Part shown: piece after piece, positions 1 to 12,599 of the stretch
Numbering within the stretch: the stretch's first letter is position 1
How the letters are laid out: each line of letters starts with the position of its first letter
NCBI RefSeq assembly: GCF_037038585.1
Contig: NC_092524.1
Span: 71,448,552-71,512,551, forward strand
Length of the DNA: 64,000 nucleotides
Direction: 5' to 3'
DNA from: Patagioenas fasciata
Taxonomy: Eukaryota; Chordata; Aves; Columbiformes; Columbidae
Position numbers and translations under genes: made by a program
Notes under the pieces: generated by a model
Database searches by the model: none
Seen by the model: only the letters and a program-made list of their open reading frames with translations
What the model was told of the DNA's origin: nothing

Positions 1-1245
1 ATTCAGCGGCTCCTGAGGGCGATGGCGTGTCAGCGAAGTGACACCGCGCAGGACGGTGATGTGTGATCGGGTCGGACAGGACCGCAGGACCTCGTGGTCC
101 TGTGTCACTTCACAGAGGCTCTGCGAGGTGGTGCTGCCCGAGGTGCCTGGTCTGCCGTGCTCTGCAGGCGTGTTACGTGAGGAAATGCAGCAGTTAACGG
201 CACTCGCTGCGCTACCCAAGTATTAGGAATTTGTTCTCCAGCTCCTGAGCAAATGTATTCATGTAATTGCAGATGCCAGGCTATGGTTATGATAAGCTGT
301 TATTTTGTTCTAGATCTGAAAATTAATTTTCCACAGGCACACTGAATTTAAAAAAATATTGTATATTTCATTTGCATGTGTAGCAAATACTTATGTAAAT
401 CTTTTAGCTAGAAAATGTACATAGTGACCTTTATGGCTTCCTCCATTATTTTTCTTAAAGACAACAGTAACTAATCAATAACCATGACACACCTTGGACA
501 ACCAGAGCAAATTATCTTGTGTGTAACCATACAGTATCTGCCTTCGTACCTCTGGAAACTTAAGTCAGACTTCCTTTTTAATTCCTATTTTTTATCCAGT
601 TATGCACACACATTAAAGTTAAATGGAACGCACTCACGTACAGCTCTCGACCCGGCTCACGTCAGCTGTGAATCAGCTCCAGGGAGAGCCCAGCACAGCC
701 GCAGCGCGGCGTCAGCGAGCAGCCCGGGACGCGGCGGTCGGATCCTCCCTTTGCCAGCCGTCACAGCGCTGCGACCCTCCTGCTGCCTTGAAGAAGTCCT
801 GGAGCGAGGGAGTAGCTTCGTTGTGTGAGCAATAATTATTGCACTTCATTTTCCTTATGTATTTTCCTCCAAGCCTTAAGAAATCTGCAGGCATGTTTTC
901 AGAGCATCAGGCCTGAATTCATGTTTGCACAATCCATCTGCTGAAGGCAGGTTTCTCTTGTCATTCAGTGAATGACACGTAGAGCAGCGCTGACCACCTG
1001 AAGCCTTCTGAGACTTCAGTCCTATTGATCTGGGCACCGAGCAAGGAAAAACTGTTGTAAGCACTAGTGGATCCATATCTATACAGCCTGCCTTTTCTGG
1101 GCTCAAACTCATTTCTCTGTTTGGGAAGTTGAACTCGAATTGAAGAGCATGAGTTAAATATTTCATGTTGTGCTGGAATGTATAATTCATGATCTAATCC
1201 TTCAGAAGGAAAAGATAGAGCTTCAAAAGCTTTAAATAAAGTATT
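1..1245. other. Unassigned spacer, left edge
   Basis: Mixed-composition DNA with no supported gene. A GC-rich patch at about 640-790 opens short frames on both strands, with no splice-site context I would trust. An A/T-rich stretch runs from about 290 to 480. The reverse strand at 961-1371 is open for 136 codons, but it overlaps a better + strand exon candidate and has no supporting motif. Confidence 0.5.
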
Positions 1246-1397
1246 TTCTTTAGCATGTAGACAGACTGCTGAAAAAGTACTTCCCCCCTTTTCTGTTGGT
1301 ATTATAAAGAGAATTAGAGAAGAAAATGCAATAGCAGTAAAACCAGAAGCTTTCAAAGTAGATTTGAGCAATTACTTGCTATTGTTTGTAGACAGAT
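1246..1397 (+). CDS. Candidate internal exon, unrecognised
   Basis: An acceptor-like TTTTCTTTAG is followed by an open segment ending at a strong donor-like GTGAGTATG (1398). The frame contains EKVLPPFSVGIIKRIREENA and then VDLSNYLLLFVDR, so it is mixed hydrophobic and charged rather than low-complexity. It leaves the exon in phase 1 and does not join in frame to the candidate at 5157. The opposite strand is also open over most of this block. I do not recognise a family. This is a splice-consensus inference only and may be chance. Confidence 0.2.
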
Positions 1398-1789
1398 GTG
1401 AGTATGTTTTATACATGCTTCTCCAAAAACACTCTGTTGCACTTAGTTCCTCCACATTTCACTCCCTCCCTTAGGAACAAGATGTATTGGTCCAACAGGT
1501 AAACAGCTCCATCGATTGTTAATTTGTCACGTTAACCTCCACAGGTCACGGACGGAGTGTTTGACAGTGCGATCTTGCACAACAGGTACTGAGATGGGTG
1601 TGATAGTTTCAGCAGCCTGAACCCTGGGGGTTTGTCACCCTGACACCTGGATGAGTGGGTGATGTCTGCACACACCTGCATCCCCAGGACGGGCCCTGGT
1701 CCCCAGGCACTGGCTCCTGCTGGGGACCAGGCGGGGTGGCAGAGCGCGCTGTCCGTGCGGTGCCCGCCTGTCCCCTGCCCTGCGCTGGA
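1398..1789. other. Unassigned spacer
   Basis: I see no gene here. The DNA grades from AT-rich to GC-rich toward the CR1 fragment on the right. Confidence 0.4.
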
Positions 1790-1990
1790 GGAACATCTTT
1801 GCTGTAATCGGGCACCACCGAGCAGAGCCCGGCTCTCGCCTCCGTGCACCCTCCCTTCAGGTATTTATCCACATGGATAAGACCCCACTGAGCCTTCTCC
1901 AGGCTGAACGCAGCTCTGGACACGAGACCCCAGCTGTGTCCTCACCAGTGCCGTGTACGGAGGAAGGATCCCCTCCCTCCACCTGCTCTA
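1790..1990 (-). mobile_element. CR1 LINE fragment, reverse orientation
   Basis: On the + strand the segment contains GAGCCTTCTCCAGGCTGAAC, then CCTCACCAGTG and a GGAAGGATC-CCTCCCTCCACCTGCT stretch. These are the reverse complement of the conserved 3' part of avian CR1 ORF2. Compared with a typical copy, material between the two conserved stretches is missing, so this is an internally deleted 5'-truncated fragment. It encodes nothing functional. Exact ends are approximate. Confidence 0.7.
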
Positions 1991-4272
1991 TTTGAGAACT
2001 GACCCTAACAAAAACATGGAAAAACATGGGGAAAAAAAAAAAAAATCAAAGCGATAATCACACTCATGGTGGCAAATAAAGATGTTGGCCAAGACATCTT
2101 TAGGTTTTTCACAGCTGAAGCAGTTTCCAGCACAGTGAGAGCCCTCTGGTGTCTCTCTGAAGCAGGTCTCCGCAGAAACAGCTTGCCTTTGGAACCCGGA
2201 CGCGCAGCTGACAGGGTTTGTGCTCCGTCCTCTGCCACCTCTCCAAAGCGTGTGAGCTTTCAAATACCATCTGAGAGCACCGAGTGCTGTTCAGTTCTCA
2301 AAACACAGCAGAGTGTTCTGCTTTGCTGTGTTTCTGTAACAGATCCTGGTTGTCCACTGGTGGTTTACAAAAGCGGCAAGTTAATGCTGTGATCCTTCTG
2401 GCTTCGTGCAGAAAATAATCACAGAGCTTTGGCAAGTGAATAATAGACAATTGCTTGTTGTCTCTGTGCTTTCTTTGAAGAAATCCGAACATAAAAACAC
2501 TGGCAAGATTTTCACATATAGTTAATCATGCCTGTGAGACACTACCAGAGCTTCTTCAAACAGGGAGTTTCGGATGGTCTGGTCATGCTGCCATGTAACA
2601 GATGTGTGCTGCACGCCGTGGGCATCAGCTCACGGGGCAGCTTTTCTAAACACATAAAATAAGGGAAGCGTCAGAGAAGAATTCAGTCATTAGGGCACAT
2701 TTGTGTAAGCATACCTAAATGCACACGTGTATTGTCATCATGCACATAGGATAGCATGTGAGGCTGATTTATAGGGTCTTTACTAGATTTTTTACTCTTC
2801 TTTTGGGCTTTTCAACTTTCACTTTTCTTAAAATTGGCTTTTCTTAAAATTTTCAAAACTGATAATGAACAACAACAAAAAAGTATTATTAAGTTAAACA
2901 AATTAAGTTAAATCCATTATTTTACTTGACTTCAGCTTTGAATTGCCCATTCTGCATTTGACAAGGATTTTAGAGCTAATGAGGTTTGTGGCATCACTGA
3001 GAGCCTGATGAACACTATTCTACATTGCAAAACCTCCATGGTGCCTGACACCACTGTGGAAAGCCTGGAATTAGCTTAATAGGGATAACAGCAACTTTCT
3101 TCTAGAATGAAAAACAAAAAGGAAGTCAGATTTTGAAAGGATCCCCTGATCAATATCAACAATGCGATGCACATTACTTCATGTTCTTCCCCTCTTCTCC
3201 ATGTTCTCCTCTGTTTCCTCAGGACCTTTTTGAGGACAATGATAGATGCCTATAGGCATGGACTTTCTGGAAAACCCATGGTCATGGACAAGTCCAGGAG
3301 GACCTTAACAGGAAAATCTAACGTAAAACATCCACAGTTCTAATTTTGGGTGGTGTTGGCAGAGTTGCAGCAGAGGCCACATCTTTGTTTTGCAGAGGCA
3401 GAGGAAGGTTTCTCCGCAGCCTCAGAGAGGCACCGTGCCACGCCAGAGCAGATTATCAGTGTAGCACCACGAGCCATCGCTTCCCTGTACCTGATTTGGT
3501 CAGCTTTAGTGGCTCCCACACACTGCAGGAGACATAAATATTTAATATCAAGGAGTGGAGAGCTGCTGGAAGCTGAGACTGGCTCTGCCTTTACAACCCA
3601 ACGTGCGGGAGAAGATTCGGAAATCGGAAGTAAAATCGGGATGTCTGAAGTTAATTTTGACGGATGATTTTTGTCCCTTCCAGCCCGTGTTGCACGCCAG
3701 CCTGAGCCGTGCGGTGCTGAGGTCCCTGCAGGAGCCCCTGCGCAGGCCGGCAGCCCCGGCTGCGGGAGGTGTTTCGGGGCGAGAGCAGGGTGCTGGGGAG
3801 CCGCCCCCACCACCGCGCGGGTGCTGCCGCAGCCGCTGAGCTGCTCCCAGCCACACGGCACAGCTGGGGCTCAGCTCGTGGGGACGTTCACACGGACAGG
3901 GGCTGCCCCTCGCGGGGCTGGACCCGGGCTCGACCCAGGCTCCTGCGCAGCCCCTGGGCGCGGGTGCCTTTCCCTGCGATGTGCAGCAGAAGGCTGAACC
4001 CATCTCCCTATTTTCACTTTATTTTAAAGACAAGTACGTATATCTTAGGGAGTTAAATGTGCTCAGGACTGTTCTCTGGCACTGAGTCTGGAAGGCATGA
4101 TGTGAGTGATGCTCCTAATGCTAGGCTGTCATACAGGGGCTACATCCAGAGCAGAGGTTTCTGTCCAGTTGCCCAGCAGGACCAGTTCATGGCCCATATT
4201 TGCTCCAAAACTGTATGTTCTGCAAGGAATGGATTTCCCCCTCATTTTTGATCTTAATTTTTGGGACCCGTT
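1991..4272. other. Unassigned spacer with a GC-rich patch
   Basis: Mostly AT-rich with no recognised gene. A short GC-rich, CpG-containing patch lies at about 3660-3990. Just before it, a pyrimidine-rich tract ending in CCCTTCCAG (acceptor-like, ending 3683) opens a frame starting PVLHASLSRAVLRSLQEPL. With no donor and no homology I leave it as a note. A run of A at 2034-2045 is the only simple repeat. Confidence 0.4.
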
Positions 4273-5093
4273 TGTTGTGGCAGGTCAAGTCCTCCCAGCC
4301 CAGTAATTGAACGGCCCTTGGCCGTAACTCTGATCAACCAACAACCACCTGGGTGGGTACATCTGCTCTCAATGGCTGTATCTGACTCAAGGATCTGGGT
4401 GGGTTCAGGGGTGGAGACAGATAACAGTACAATTAGCCAAGGACTAATTATAGCAATTTGCCCACCTGGCCACAGTACTGGCCTGGGCCCAACTGAAGCC
4501 AAATTTGGAAGAACTGGCACCTGTGGTCAGCATGCAAATTTGACGGTGAGTCAGTCATCCTACTCTATAAATAGTGGATTGCTTGGGGAGCCTTTGAGTG
4601 GTGTTGGGCTGTGTGCTGGGCTTCTCTGTGGGGCCAGGGTGGCTCAAGGTAACTCCTCGGGGCTGGGAGAATCCTTATCACATCAGATACTCGGTAAGTG
4701 AATTGGGAACAAGTGCACTAAAGCTTTGTCATCTTAGCTAAGCGATAGGGGGATTGACTGTGCATATATAAGTCTTTAGACATAAGCTGTTCACCCAGTC
4801 TGAGGCCAAGTCTGGATCTAGCCACACTTGGACTCCTCTAAGAAGGAGTTTAGAAAGCAAGGGGGTCCTTTCTGAGCCTCGTGACTCAACAGGGCAATCT
4901 CCCTGACAGCCTTGTCTGACCTGGTGCAGTAAATAACCTAGTGTACCGTGCCATCAAATCTCGTTAAACCACTGTGGCATTTACTATCGAACTTTATCAA
5001 TAAGCACATTGCAGCTTCTCTCTTAGGAGTGAAGTACATTGCTCTATCTGTGACAACTGCAAGCGAGTCCCAGGTGAAAACACGTAACACAAC
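4273..5093 (+). mobile_element. Probable solitary LTR of an endogenous retrovirus
   Basis: The block starts TGTTGTGGCAGG and ends near GTAACACAAC, an imperfect inverted match. Inside it are a TATA-like CTATAAATAG near 4565 and a second TATA-like stretch near 4763. The layout (promoter-like elements, short terminal inverted repeat, about 0.8 kb, no internal coding region) fits a solo LTR. I did not find a convincing target-site duplication or a clean polyadenylation signal, so the ends and family (ERVL-like is a guess) are uncertain. It is a fossil with no retained viral genes. Confidence 0.4.
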
Positions 5094-5156
5094 TGAGTGT
5101 TCTGTTTCTCTTTTACTTCTCTTCTGCATTGTGCATTTGATTACCTGTTTTCACAG

Positions 5157-5300
5157 GGCAGGAGGCAGCAAAGGAAACTACTCCAAGCTCTGTGTTTTGA
5201 GCAGCTTAAAAAAGGTCAGACCAGTGTAGTGCTTGGACCTAGGGGTTACTTGCAAGCTCTTAGTTTCTCTGTCTTCTGCATATTAATGCAGATTTACTAT
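5157..5300 (+). CDS. Candidate internal exon, unrecognised
   Basis: A good acceptor (pyrimidine-rich tract ending TTTTCACAG at 5156) and a good donor (GTGAGTACT at 5301) bound exactly 144 nt. One frame is open throughout, 48 codons in phase 0 at both ends. It includes RRQQRKLLQALCFEQLKKGQ, then GPRGYLQALS and a hydrophobic end. An exon length divisible by three with matching phases is mildly supportive. It lies immediately downstream of the probable LTR, so the splice sites could be LTR-related. No family was recognised. Confidence 0.25.
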
Positions 5301-6038
5301 GTGAGTACTGGCCAGGATCAAGGAACAGTGAGTGTCTCATTGATCTTCAATGAAGAGGTGTTTTTCCTGCTGTGTTTCTGTATTTCATTCTCTTTTTTTG
5401 AGGGCACGTTGAGATGTGCATGTAGCCCTTGCACAGACGTTGGCTTCTGGAAGCTTTTCAGTAATGTTGATCTGACTGTAATCTCAGTGCATAAAACTGT
5501 GAGATATCGTAATTTCTAATTTCTCGGGAAGGTGTATCTTTACATTACCAGTCTGTTTTTCTAAACATGTATCTCATCATACCAAATTTGCATTAAAAGC
5601 AGGAGAGTGGCCAAGAGAAGTCAGTGAAAACAAAGTTAATTGCTGTGACTGTGGAGTGCTGGAGCTGCGTGTAAATGAGGAGTCCCAGGTTTAAGATAAT
5701 TTGCATTGGGATCAAGCTGAGAATTTGTGAGTGGGAGGCAAACTACAAAGAGCAACATTCATCAGCCCAGATTCTAACTTGAATGTGATGATAAATAAGA
5801 ACATTAATCATCAGCTGTGAAGCAGAAACAACAAAACTATAAAGGCAAGCCTACACCTACTGTTAGAATACTTGAAACAACTTTAACAAGCCTCAGACAT
5901 CTCTGAAAATAATGTGCACAGGTGTGACTTGAATAATGGTGAGGATTTTAATAAACTGTGATAAACTGATAATATAATTACCAGCATTTACTTAGCAATC
6001 AGAGCTGTTGTCAAACATGGATGCTCTGTTTTTTTCAG

Positions 6039-6131
6039 AAGCCTGACAAAGAGATTGCCATTCTTGGTAGGGAAGTGCAACAACTTATACAACTTAAACC
6101 ATGTGCTCTTTCTGCCTTCTGCACGGTTTGA
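6039..6131 (+). CDS. Candidate exon with a short charged frame
   Basis: A strong acceptor (CTGTTTTTTTCAG ending 6038) is followed in phase 0 by KPDKEIAILGREVQQLIQLK, which looks like an amphipathic helix. The frame then runs to a TGA at 6129-6131. An internal GTAGGG could serve as an early donor. The helix-like composition is better than random, but I recognise no family and see no in-frame link to other exons. Confidence 0.22.
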   Translation, partial: KPDKEIAILGREVQQLIQLKPCALSAFCTV

Positions 6132-9100
6132 TCAAAATAAACGAGGAGCACTGTGTACGGCACGCGCTGCTGATCAAACCTCCCGTTCCGGACTGAGCGC
6201 TTCCGTACAGCACAGTGCAATGGTTTGCCAAAACAAATCTAGACCTGTGTGTTGAGGATATCTCTCCCTTAAGTGTGTGTTCACAATCATACGTTTCTTC
6301 TTTTTCCTCCATTTACTGCAAGACCTCTCCATAGGTCTGTGACTAACGGGCTTGGTAGATCTTAATTTGAGATTAGTAAAAATAGAAATAGGTGAAGGAG
6401 AGAGCAAACCTGGAGTTTTACATATGCTGGATGAAGCAGCATCTGGGCCCTGGTGGCCACTGGTCCAAAACACGAAGTTCCTGTTTCACGTGTCCGTCTG
6501 CTCACTGGTGGCACGGGGTGAGGAGCAGAGGAGCCCCTGATGCTGTGCAAGTGCTGCTCGCAGGGACCGAAACGCCCCTGTGTCAGCAGCACTGCTGTCA
6601 GCACAGCCCCCAAACGTGGCACCAGGCGACCTGCTATGGGGAAAATTAACTCTATCCCAGCCAGAACCGCTGCGCGTGTCTTTGCTGAGGCTGGGACGTG
6701 CCATCTGCGCTCCCTGTGCGCAGAGGTGGGGGCAGAGCCAGTGATCGCTGGGGGGCTGTGACTGGCGAGGAGTGACTGAAACTGAGAGAAGTGTAAACCT
6801 GCTTAACAGGAAATGGTATGAGCAGATTTAAGAGTTGGAAGGGTCTGTTTCCATAGCAACAGAAAGCAAGAGGAAAAAATAGTCAAATTCCAACACTCTC
6901 TTCCATGTTAAACCATTTTTTCCCAAATCTAGACCAGCAATAGAGTGGTTAGTACCAGAGAGCGGAGAATGCTGAGACAGCGAGTGTTCTCCCCTTAATG
7001 AAGATTTCTGATGATGCACAAGTGGAAATAGGGTATTTGCCAGCCTTAGTCAACCAAAAATGTGCCTTACTAATTAATGTTGATTTGTATAGTGATAAGC
7101 AGGTACATCATTATTTTTATTATTGGAATGGGAGATAAATTGAAAACACGCACATGGGTTAACAAAGAAACGTGATTTATCCGAAAGCTCAGTGTTTATC
7201 ATTGGCTAAAAGCATCTTGCAGAAAAATGTAGATTTGTGTGTGTGTGACTTGGAAATAAAACCAACATAATATTTAACTAATACCTGTAATTAAAAGCAA
7301 CTGAGTAGCCCACCGAAGGGCTTATTTTAATTTCCAAGCATGCCTCTTCTCCAGCCTAGGCATAGTGTGCTGAATACATGGCAAAACCATCCTTGGTCTG
7401 TTTCTGTTTGGTTATTGATTTATCGTTATGACAATCAGAGAAGCAGTTTGAGTGCAGCAGGGAAATACGTACTGAAATACTGATTTTCTTCCTTTTTTTA
7501 TTACCTCTGCAATGAATATGTGCTCACTGCCAAGTAAAGGTAACTAATGGGATAGAAGACAGTAAAACAGAGGGAAAGGGAAGCAATTGCTTCCATGACA
7601 ATGAGAGGATGCCAGAAACTCAGAGAAGCACCAAGTCAGTGTTGCTCCTCAATCACTGCAGCACTGAATCTCTTCCTGGTGTTGGTATTTGTGTCCCAGG
7701 TATGTGTTCAACAGAAAGGTCCTTTTGTTGGTTATATTTTGATGTGCCCCAGTGCGAAACTTTGTAGTTAGGAGTCTGGGAAAAAAAATGGTTTCTGGGA
7801 TTAGCTGCCAAACCTGAGGAGGAAAAAACGTGGGTGAAAACAATACTTTTCTCACTGAAGTGAAAACCAGAAAGCATTTGTTTCATGGTGACAGAAACCC
7901 TCTGTTCAGCCTCAACCAGCGCCCTTCAGGATCAGGCCCGGTGGCCCAGGAGGGGCAGACGTTGCCCCCAGATGTGCCGGAGGCAGCGTGGTCACTGCTC
8001 TCCCGTTTCACAGGGAATGTGTGCGACCGCACGCAGGCTGGAGGAGCCTGATCCCGCTTGGCCCTGCGGGGGGTTCCGAGTCCTGATTTCTGCAGTGGGG
8101 GGTCAGCCCATTTTGTGCCACACAGCGTCAGGACTGGAGCTCCCCGAGCTCGGTTTAGAGGAGGGGCCGTGCTCCCCACCCTGCAGCATCGCTCCCAGTC
8201 CCCACCATTTGCTCTTGAGCTGGGTTTCCCGGGTTCTGTTTTCCCCGGTTTTCCTGTCCCGGTTGGCACTGGCGGCTCCGTGTCCCCGCGGGGGCTGCCC
8301 CGGGGCTCTGCCGTGCCCCGCTGTTCCGCCTGCCCACGCTGAGCCGGAGGTGCTGGACAATGAGGCAGCTGGTCCGGATTGCAGGTCTGCGCTGGGCTCA
8401 GAGACCCTCTGAGGGTCCACACCTTGCCAGGCAAGAATGTGTCAGCAAATGTCTGTCACCCAGTTCCGAAAGACAGAAACGGCGTCTTTGGCAGCAAGAC
8501 TGCCTCCTGGTGACGTGCTATAGTACAGAGCATGTTCTTCTTCCAAAGCAGTATAGTTCATAATAGTCCTTAAGTGTTTGGACCACTCTCCTTTGCCATC
8601 CAGGTCCTACTGCCTGTGCGTGCGTGGGGTAAAAAATGGTCTTTTATGGTAGCCCAGCGCTAAATGGTACTTTACATCTTCACGTGCAGTTATGCAGCCC
8701 TGGGGGAGCAACTCCTGCTTACTGTCCTAAGGTCATAATAACTTTTTCCTCTCCTTTTGAGGAAACAATTGGCTGGAGCACACTGAGCTGCTGACCAGCT
8801 CTGGGTTTGCTGTTCAGGTTGGACAGGAATGCCTTTGGGGTTCTCTCTTCTAACCAAATGGATAATTCCACCAGCTGAGCATATGGTGCAGGCACACTTT
8901 CGTTAAATCAGTATTAAAGCACTCTAATTAAATCAATACCAAATCAAATTTTGCTCATTATTCATATTTTTGTTGTTAAAATTTCAGCCACTAGTGCACA
9001 GCCTCCAGACTTTCCAGGGAGGGGAGCACAGTTGAATGGACTCTCTAACAATTTGAATGAAGAATTGTGAGCTGAGCTCTGACACTTTTCTATTCCTCTC

Positions 9101-10223
9101 AGTCTCACACCCACATCTCGTATGCAAATACTCTTCATGTATATAATGTGCTCTGAAGCAGGAGTCCTGCTCTAATTTCTGTCTGCAGTGCTAAATAATG
9201 GTGCAAACCTGAGCTGTGCCTCCGCACCTCTGCTCCGATGAGCTGCAGCGGGTCCCCGCGCGGTCTGGCAATGCCACAGCACTGATATTTGGGTTGGCAG
9301 TGTGTCCCCTGATCTTTTATATGTTTGAACATAGGTGTAGTTGTTGCAACCATGACTTTGTTCTAATGTGTTCTTCTCTTCATGCAAGATGTTAGGGAAA
9401 CAGGAAGATTTCTGAGCAGTGAGAGAAATGTTTGATTGTGCGGCACAAATATGGAGGAGGAATCCTGTCCACTCTGCTTCCCACAGCAGCCCAGTCTTTT
9501 GATAATTAGCAGGGATGTTCCCACCCCCATCGTTACTCTGGCATTCAGGTGCTCTCCATGCAGTTTAGTAGGGATTTTATTTCCAGCAGTGGTGTGCTGG
9601 TGGTGTTTACCATGCTGGTCACAGACCGCGCTTGCTGCAGCTCCCTCTGTGCTCTGCCCAGGTACAGCCGATGGCCCTGGGAATGCACCAGCCGTTTGCC
9701 AGCCTGTGTCCGGAGATCTGATCTCATGCTGAATAGCCCAGCACCAAATTCTCATCATGTTTGTCGGTGCCAGGAGAGCAGTTTTGCACAGCCAGGCTTT
9801 CTCACTTGTCTCTGCCCCCCCGCAGCCCTGTCACGGTGGGGCGAGGAGAATTCCTGAGAAGCGGTGCCCACAGCTGCCCCATCTGCTTCCCTGCAGCAGC
9901 AGAGTGATGCTCTCCTACAATTCCTAGTTTCTGGCTAACAGTATTTGGGAACGCTGTTGGAGTGGTGCCGGTGGGTGAGCCCCCGGGACAGGACAAGGAG
10001 GGCTGGGGGTGCCTCGCCACCCACTCTGTGCTCCACGCCTGTCCTTGTGCGTGGATGGAGTCAGGCCCAGCTCGCCAAGGGCTGTGGAAGCGCTCGGGCA
10101 TCACACACCAGGATAAGCATCAGAAGTGGGGTATGGGGTTCAGCCCGGCTCCCAGGGCACCCCCAGCAGCCCTGGGTCTCAGCGCTGGGGGAGGCCGTGC
10201 CTCCCTGTGACAAGTTTCCACAG

Positions 10224-10379
10224 TTCTGCCTGGACCTCATCAGTCTGTGCAGACAGAGCAAGCGTCCTCACCAGTGCCTGAATGACAGCTCTGTTGAAAA
10301 CCTGGCTCTTACCATTCCTGATTCAAAGAATCCGTTAATTATGAGAGACCAAAGATTTTACCCAGATTCCATTGTCTAA
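10224..10379 (+). CDS. Candidate terminal exon, unrecognised
   Basis: An acceptor-like AAGTTTCCACAG (ending 10223) leads in phase 0 into 51 codons and a stop. The sequence includes FCLDLISLCRQSKRPHQCLN and later ALTIPDSKNPLIMRDQRFYP. The composition is balanced and not GC-driven, unlike the frame upstream of the acceptor. No AATAAA follows closely. Family unknown; this may be an alternative last exon or chance. Confidence 0.2.
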   Translation, partial: FCLDLISLCRQSKRPHQCLNDSSVENLALTIPDSKNPLIMRDQRFYPDSIV

Positions 10380-12599
10380 CATTTAATGTATTTTTGGCCT
10401 CTTATAACTCTTTCTGGTCTCTAATGTCTGGGTATTTAGTTCATCGCAGTTATTGTCTCAGTACTGAACCATTTGTGATGCCAGTTCAACTCTGCTGATT
10501 TCGTTGAGATTCTGAATGCTCTGCATGATCTTTGCTGTTGCCATTATTTACCGCTCATAGTGCTGCTTGGTCCCTGAGCCCCGAGGGAGGGAGTGGGAGG
10601 ATATTCCCATCTGCACTCACACTGCCTGCCTGGGCAGAACAGCGGTGGAATGTGGGAAGAGCATTCCGTTCGCAATTAGCGTGTGCGTTAAAAATGCCGT
10701 TCCCCTGAACGGACGCAGCTCAGTGGTTCCCTCGGCAGGTGAACCCTGTCAGAGGGGAGGGGGCTCAGGACCTGCTGCCCAGACCCTGAGCCAGGTGCAG
10801 CTCTGCTGAGGTTTCCCTGGCACTGTGCACAGACAGACAGCCTGGGGAAGGGCAGGAGGGTGCTGTGGCCGTGGGTTGGTTGGCTCCTTCTTGCTGGGAA
10901 AGGAAACCGGGTATCTCCAGCCGCCTGCCCTAGACCTGGGCTTGATATCCCAGTGCGTTGGCCCTGCTGGGTGACACCGGGGTGCAAACCCTCCTCTGGC
11001 TGACCTGACCCCGTGGCACCCAGCAGGGACAGTGGCACCGAGCTCCCTTGGTCACTGGAATTGAGAACCATGTACTTGGTGCTTTTATGGTTTGGATCAT
11101 TTTAATCTCCTGCGCTTTGTAAACTGCACCCTGGAGAGAATGGAGAAGCCCACGTGTGTGCCACTTGTGTTTCTGACAGCAACTGTACGACATGGAAATA
11201 AATTAGAATGTTCACTTTTTGCATATTTATAACCCGCAGAAGTGCAAATGCATGAATGGACACATTTTGTTATAGACAAATGGAAACTGAGATCAATCTC
11301 TTGTTAATCAGTCATGTTCCTTAAATTTCAACTCTTTCTGCTGGGCAGTTTTTTATATTTTACAGCAATAAATGCTACACTTTGACCTTTCTGACTGCTA
11401 GGCAAGAGGATGAACTAGAGAAAAGGAAGTAATAATCAACAAGAAATGTAAGACATCAGAGACTCTCATGCTTCCTTGAACTGCTGCAATAGTTCAGAAA
11501 TGACAGTGACCTTGCAATGGGTTTGCAAAGCACAAGGACAGAACAACTCTCCATCTGGACTAAGCACGCGTCAGAGGGCTGTGCCTTCTCCGGGGAACAT
11601 GCTCCATGTTTGCTCTTGCTGCTCTGAGGTGGATGGAGGCCCCAGGAGGGCGGTCGCACCCCAGCCTGCAGGCTCCTGCTGGTTTCTGGGCTCTCCCAGC
11701 TCTGCGGAGCCGAGGTTGCTGGTCTGGTGAGACGCCCTGCGCAGCTGCTTCTGCGTCCTTGGTTACAGGAGCTCTGAACCATCTCAGTTGTGACTGTAAA
11801 TTATGCTTTCCAAACGGTCCCCGGAGCTAGACACAGTGTTTCCAAGAGACAACTACTATTAGTTCCCAAAGTTACATCAAGTAGAACTGTTGAAGAATTT
11901 TTTTGTGCACTTTTGTCCATGCTCTATTAACCAGAAAAGATAGCGGGAAAAAAATTACAACTGCCCAAATAAGAACCATTATCTGTCATTGTAGATTAAT
12001 AGCACCCAAACTTCGTTGCCTAAAAGGCTAAGCTTGCGTAATAAAACAGCAAGAGTTTTCGTGAGACTGCCCTTTAATCCTTCTGCATTCCTGGGCTGTT
12101 TAGGCTGCCTTGCTTCAAATGTCAAACCTAATCAGTGTGCCACCTTCTGTTAAAAGCATGCTTTAAATAAGACTTTGATAGACATTTGTCTTACATAAAA
12201 CTTATTCTTCCATGCAAAGATCAAAAGCAGAACACTGAAGGGAGGATTTGTCTAAAATCAAAGAAATACTCCTCCTCTTGCTGCATGCTAAGTGCCTTAT
12301 CCACAGAGCTCTTTTCGCTGTCATTCCGCATCACCCTGCGCAGGCACTGCCAAGTTAGGGAGTCAGGAATTTACCCCTGGAGTCGCTCGCCGAAGCGTGG
12401 TGTCAAAGCACACCCTGGCTGCCCACGGGCACGTGTGCCTTGCACTCTTCTCTGCAGACGTGTGCTTTTGCCTCAGCTGGTGACCTGTGTATTTATTTAT
12501 GCATTTACATTCTTTGATTATTAATAATTACTAACTCCCGTCTAAACCTCTGAGTTCTTTTTCAAGAGTCAATATTCCTAATTAAAGCAGAGGTGGGGC

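Larger units (their letters stand above)
5301..12599. other. Long unassigned spacer
   Basis: I see no recognised gene, RNA or mobile element in this 7-kb stretch apart from the two candidate exons listed separately (6039 and 10224). GC-rich patches at about 6480-6760, 7900-8350 and 9950-10210 open frames of 60-180 codons on both strands. Their composition is Pro/Ala/Gly/Arg-rich with no consistent splice signals, which is what GC-rich noncoding DNA gives. Confidence 0.4.

Noticed and set aside
961-1371. 136-codon reverse-strand frame
   Set aside because: No motif, no splice sites on that strand; the + strand exon candidate over the same bases has better borders.
3340-4003. 151- and 173-codon reverse-strand frames
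   Set aside because: Overlapping frames on both strands in a GC-rich patch; noncoding composition.
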